The notes under the pieces are model-generated. The model searched no databases. It saw only the letters and a list, made by a program, of their open reading frames with translations, and had not been told where the DNA came from. A program made the translations under genes and the position numbers. A DNA stretch of 64,000 bases from Micavibrio_A sp041655955 (lineage in GTDB: Bacteria > Pseudomonadota > Alphaproteobacteria > Micavibrionales > Micavibrionaceae). This document shows positions 60,222 through 64,000 of the stretch, in pieces (the stretch's first letter is position 1; every line of letters begins with the position of its first letter). Location of the stretch: positions 434,001-498,000 of the forward strand of contig JBBAEN010000002.1 in assembly GCA_041655955.1 (NCBI GenBank). Direction: 5' to 3'.

Positions 60222-62099
60222 TTAAAACTCCCAAAAGAACGGAATGACCGTGACAGTCACGATCCACATGATGATATTGAGCGGCATCCCGACCTTGATG
60301 AAATCAACGAATTTATAGCCGCCCGCCGCATAAACGAAGGTGTTTGTCTGATAGCTCACAGGCGTCGCAAAGCTTGCCGATGCCGCGAACATCACGGCCA
60401 CGATAAAGGGGCGGGGATCCAGCCCGAGCGACGTCGCAAGGCCGATGACGATGGGCGTCATAATGACCGCGACGGCATTGTTGGTGATAAACTCCGTGAG
60501 TATAGACGCCATGAGATAGACGATGGCCAGAATAACGATAGGGCCGTATGGCTCGACAAGTTTTACGACCGATTCCACGATGAGTTGCATCGCCCCCGTA
60601 TTTTCCATGGCGGAGCCGATGCCCAGCATACCGAAAATAAGGAGGAGGATGCGCCAGTCAATGGCTTTATAGGCCCGTTCCGGCGTGACGCAGCCGGTCA
60701 GTATGACCACCATGGCGCCGATGAATGCCAGTCCCGCAATAGGCATCAAGCCCATCGCGCTCCAGCTCACCACGCCCACCAGCGTCGCAATGGCGATGGG
60801 CGCGCGTTTCGTGTCAAGCTCCCTTTGGCGCAGCTGGGAGGCACTCAGGATCTGCTCGCCTTCAAAAAGCCTGCCTAATTCTTCCTCCGGCCCCTCAAGG
60901 ACGATCGTGTCATTTTCTCTCAAGACCGCCTGCCCTATGTCGCCCGTGATGTTGCGCGTCTGGCGGTGGAGGCCGATGACAAAACACCCGTAGCGCCGCC
61001 GCAGGCGCAAATCCTTGATGCGCTTTCCGGCCATCTCCGACCCCGGCGGGATGACGCCTTCGACGATGACGACCTGCCGCGGCGGCAGGGCTTCGGAAAA
61101 ACGCGCCTTATCCGTGTCGAATTCGACGCCGATATGGTTTTTAAGCTGTATGAGTTCATCCTTCTCGGCCTTGAAAACAAGCCTGTCCCCGGCTTCGAGC
61201 GGTATGTCGCGCAAGGGAGATAAGGGCTTGTCGGCCTGATCGGGCAGCGCAGGATTATTATTATTGCGCAGGGTCGAAAGAAAAGCGGTAAGCGCGCCGC
61301 CGACATTGAGCCTGCTGCCGCGTTCGCGGCGCACCAGATCGATAATTTCGTACCCCTCGCGGTTGGTAAAGCGGACTTCGTTCAACGTCCTGCCGATAAG
61401 CGGGGAATCGACAGGGATAATGGCTTCGGCAACAAAGCGTTTCTCGACGGTTTCTTCATCGGCGCTGTTTTGCGGCGGCATGCGGTTCGGCAAAAGGAAG
61501 CGCCCGAAAATACCCAGATATAAGACGCCCGCCGTCACTAAAAACAATCCCGGCACGGTAATTTCAAACATGGTGAAGGCCGGCTGCCCGTATTCCTGTG
61601 CGATACCGTCAACCAGGATGTTTGTTGACGTGCCGATGAGCGTGCAGGTTCCCCCCAGCATGGTGATATAGGAAAGCGGGATAAGATATTTTGACGGGTA
61701 ATGCCGGAGCTTTTTGGCGACGGCAATCACAACGGGCGTAAAGATGATCACGACCGGCGTATTGTTCATAAAGGCAGCGACGATAATGACCACGCCCATC
61801 AGGACGATGATTCCCGCAAGCCCGTTTTTCCCCGATATATTCAAAAGGAACCGCCCCATGGCGTCAATGACGCCGGTGCGATCGAGAGCCGCGCTCAGGA
61901 CGAACATGCAAGCGATCGTAACCGGCGCGCTGTTGGAAAAAACCCGCAGCATATCGTTGGTTTCGAGCGCCCCAGTCAACATCAGGATGGCCATGCCGCT
62001 AAGGGCTATGATAAACGGTTCAATCCTTTCCTTGATAAAGCCGACAAAAACGCAAATGAGGACAAAGAAGGTAAAAAAGAGATTGAAATGTTCAAGCAT
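60222..62099 (-). CDS. SLC13-type permease with TrkA-C domains
   Basis: 625 residues. N-terminal helices with the inverted-repeat permease fold (FMNNTPVVIIFTPVVIAVA, GGTCTLIGTSTNILVDG), two cytoplasmic RCK_C/TrkA-C domains around residues 210-410 (GRTLNEVRFTNREGYEIID; GKRIKDLRLRRRYGCFVIG), then a second transmembrane half (ITNNAVAVIMTPIVIGLA). Such SLC13/DASS-like proteins move sulfate, dicarboxylates or related anions. The RCK_C pair points to ligand control. Substrate unknown. Confidence 0.88.
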   Translation of the reverse strand: MLEHFNLFFTFFVLICVFVGFIKERIEPFIIALSGMAILMLTGALETNDMLRVFSNSAPVTIACMFVLSAALDRTGVIDAMGRFLLNISGKNGLAGIIVLMGVVIIVAAFMNNTPVVIIFTPVVIAVAKKLRHYPSKYLIPLSYITMLGGTCTLIGTSTNILVDGIAQEYGQPAFTMFEITVPGLFLVTAGVLYLGIFGRFLLPNRMPPQNSADEETVEKRFVAEAIIPVDSPLIGRTLNEVRFTNREGYEIIDLVRRERGSRLNVGGALTAFLSTLRNNNNPALPDQADKPLSPLRDIPLEAGDRLVFKAEKDELIQLKNHIGVEFDTDKARFSEALPPRQVVIVEGVIPPGSEMAGKRIKDLRLRRRYGCFVIGLHRQTRNITGDIGQAVLRENDTIVLEGPEEELGRLFEGEQILSASQLRQRELDTKRAPIAIATLVGVVSWSAMGLMPIAGLAFIGAMVVILTGCVTPERAYKAIDWRILLLIFGMLGIGSAMENTGAMQLIVESVVKLVEPYGPIVILAIVYLMASILTEFITNNAVAVIMTPIVIGLATSLGLDPRPFIVAVMFAASASFATPVSYQTNTFVYAAGGYKFVDFIKVGMPLNIIMWIVTVTVIPFFWEF

Positions 62100-62233
62100 G
62101 GGGATCCTTGCAAGGGAGATAGGAAATCTTTGAACGGCCGATTATAGCAGATTGCCGCGTGAAAACATTAGAAAAGGGACGGGAATTGAGCATGCGGGGC
62201 GGCTCACCATAAAGGGGCTGGACACTTCCGTTA

Positions 62234-64000
62234 TTAAATCGTCATGCGGCTGCCGATAACGACGACTTGCGCATGCGGAATGCGGAAGAAATCCGTGGCA
62301 TCGACCGCGGATCGCGTCATGGCGATATAGATCTTGTCCTGCCAGAGAGGCAGGCCGGAATGTATGTCGGCGACAATGGTGCGGTGCCCGACAAAGAATG
62401 AAGCGTTTTCGACATCAATATCATAGCCCAGCGCCCTCGCCCTATAGAGGGCGGCGGGGACGTTCGGCGTTTCCATGAATCCGAAGCGGGTGACAATGCG
62501 CGTTATGGCCGGGGAGAGGGCGGCCGCGCTCACGCGCTGTTCGACGGAAACACGCGGCTCGTCGGCGGTTTCAACGCTCAATATGATGTTCTTTTCATGG
62601 ATGACGGTGTTGTGCTTCATGTTCTGAAGCAGGGTTTCCGGCGCGTTATGCGCGTCGCTCGTGAGGAAAATCGCCGTACCCTTGACGACGGGCGGCGGAT
62701 TTTTTTCAAGCAATTCGACGAGATCCGCTGTGGAAATAGTATTCTCCCGCGCTTTTGCCACCAGATAGCGCGTTCCCTTCACCCATGTGAAGGCCAGCAG
62801 GATAAAGTAAAAGCCGAACGCCAGCGGGACGATGCCGCCATCGAACAGTTTGAAGAAGTTGGAGGAGAAGAACATAAGCTCGATAAAGGCGAACGGCGCG
62901 ATGGCGAGAAGGGCCAGGATATAGCCCTTGCGCTTGACGAAGGCGAGATAGGCGACGGCAATGACGGAGGTCATCATCATCGTTCCCGTAATGGCGATTC
63001 CATAGGCGGAGGCAAGGGCGCTGGAGGAGCCGAAGACGAGGCACATGAAAAGCACGCTGCAAAGGAGCAGCATATTCACCTTGGGCATGTAAATCTGCCC
63101 TTCCTGATCGGCTGAGGTGTGCCGGATTTCCATGCGCGGGATAAGGCCGAGCTGCATGGCTTGGCGGGCGATGGAATAGGCGCCGGTAATGACGGCCTGT
63201 GACGCGATGACCGTCGCGATCGTCGCGAAAACGACCATCGGTATCAGCGCCCATTCGGGGAAGAGCAGGAAGAACGGGTTGTCCAGCGTCGCCGGCAGGG
63301 CCATGAGCAGCGCGCCTTGTCCCATATAATTGAGCGCAAGGCACGGAAAAACCATATAGAGCCACGCGACCTGAATGGGCCTGCGCCCGAAATGCCCCAG
63401 ATCCGTATAAAGCGCCTCCGCCCCCGTGACGGCAAGGAAAATCGATCCCAGAACGACAAAGCTCAGGACGCCATGGCTGCCGAGGAACAGCAGCGCGTAA
63501 TAAGGGTTGAAGGCGGTCAGGACGACCGGATGTTTGACGATCCAGTAAAGCCCCGCCAAGCCGATCGTTGCAAACCATGCGATCATCACGGGGCCGAAAA
63601 GCCGTGACACCGTCCCCGTTCCGTTTTTTTGCACCAGAAAGAGGGCCATGATAATGCCCATGGAAACGGGCAGGACATATTCGCCAAAGGCGGGGGTGAT
63701 GAGTTTTGTGCCTTCGATGGCGGACATCACGGAAATGGCTGGCGTGATGGCGGCCTCTCCGTAAAACAGGGCGGCCCCCGCGACTCCGGCAAAGAAAACG
63801 ACGCCCATCTTGCGGCCAATCGTGCGCTGCGTGAGCGCCATGAGGGACAGGATGCCGCCTTCGCCCTTATTGTCCGCGCGGAGCAGGAAGAGGACATATT
63901 TAACGGTCACGAGAAGGGTCAGCGACCAGAGGATAAGGGAAAGGATGCCGAGAATTTCGACATTTTCCACGCCGTCCGCGGAAATATGGTGGGCGGCTTC
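62234..64000 (-). CDS. kup: Kup-type potassium uptake permease (5' end outside window)
   Basis: At least 588 residues visible; the frame continues past the right edge (upstream codons encode EAAHHISADG), so the GTG at 63970 is internal. About 12 transmembrane helices with Kup hallmarks: KGEGGILSLMAL, EGTKLITPAFGEYVLPVS, FGPVMIAWF and ALYTDLGHFGRRPIQ. A C-terminal soluble part follows (VSVEQRVSAAALSPAITRI). It imports potassium with protons at low osmolarity. 134 bp separate it from the permease. Confidence 0.95.
   Translation of the reverse strand, partial: EAAHHISADGVENVEILGILSLILWSLTLLVTVKYVLFLLRADNKGEGGILSLMALTQRTIGRKMGVVFFAGVAGAALFYGEAAITPAISVMSAIEGTKLITPAFGEYVLPVSMGIIMALFLVQKNGTGTVSRLFGPVMIAWFATIGLAGLYWIVKHPVVLTAFNPYYALLFLGSHGVLSFVVLGSIFLAVTGAEALYTDLGHFGRRPIQVAWLYMVFPCLALNYMGQGALLMALPATLDNPFFLLFPEWALIPMVVFATIATVIASQAVITGAYSIARQAMQLGLIPRMEIRHTSADQEGQIYMPKVNMLLLCSVLFMCLVFGSSSALASAYGIAITGTMMMTSVIAVAYLAFVKRKGYILALLAIAPFAFIELMFFSSNFFKLFDGGIVPLAFGFYFILLAFTWVKGTRYLVAKARENTISTADLVELLEKNPPPVVKGTAIFLTSDAHNAPETLLQNMKHNTVIHEKNIILSVETADEPRVSVEQRVSAAALSPAITRIVTRFGFMETPNVPAALYRARALGYDIDVENASFFVGHRTIVADIHSGLPLWQDKIYIAMTRSAVDATDFFRIPHAQVVVIGSRMTI

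Overview
The window is chromosomal DNA of a Gram-negative bacterium, most likely an alphaproteobacterium. This rests on a DUF2924-type gene near a large serine recombinase, a MacAB efflux pair, a hybrid CheA chemosensory cluster and Kup, and on GC-rich core genes contrasting with AT-rich insertions; species cannot be named from sequence alone. Two core blocks are visible. One (about 19.6-25.4 kb) carries a secreted choloylglycine-hydrolase-like enzyme, an outer-membrane barrel protein, MacAB and tRNA-Glu. The other (about 54.5 kb to the end) carries tRNA-Val, CheA-CheW-CheB-CheR, an SLC13-type permease and Kup. Nearly everything else is mobile or accessory DNA.

From 1 to 12 kb a prophage-like lysis cassette (endolysin with C-terminal membrane anchor, overlapping Rz/Rz1-like spanins) is interrupted by an opposite-strand gene joining a winged-helix-like N-terminus to an AbiU2-like HEPN domain. 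Next to it lies a six-gene minus-strand defence operon with overlapping or tightly spaced genes: HTH protein, MmeI/YeeA-like DNA methylase, Abi_C-like HEPN protein, DEAD/DEAH helicase, GIY-YIG (T5orf172) nuclease, and an RloC-like zinc-hook ATPase with an anticodon-nuclease-like R-x3-E...H signature. From 12 to 19.5 kb there is an orphan HicB, a soluble FtsK-type translocase, a tract of imperfect ~60-bp tandem repeats, a DUF2924-type protein, and a serine recombinase that lost its N-terminus at a junction with a UvrD (GajB-like) helicase remnant.

A P4-like island of about 14.5 kb is inserted at the 3' end of tRNA-Glu; its 15-bp att core is repeated at 39873-39887. It carries a tyrosine integrase, an Xis-like protein, a P4-type primase-helicase, and a defence module: a LlaJI-like restriction system (C5 methylase, McrB-like AAA, PD-(D/E)XK nuclease), a HigA-antitoxin/Z1-helicase fusion and a Schlafen/AlbA-type protein. 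The right att core lies inside the last codons of a large serine recombinase belonging to a second, tandem element. That second region carries HigBA, a single-chain type IIG restriction-modification enzyme with a small overlapping partner, a phage gene II/X-like replication protein and a SpoVG-like protein.

A third accessory segment leads leftwards from tRNA-Val: integrase, DUF6499-like protein, an integrase fragment, and an XRE regulator overlapping a tRNA-dependent cyclodipeptide synthase-like gene whose three catalytic residues can be aligned. The strongest candidates for new biology are the HigA-Z1 fusion with its palindromic operator, the six-gene methylase/HEPN/helicase/GIY-YIG/RloC-like operon, the HEPN gene in the lysis cassette, and the mobile regulator-CDPS pair.
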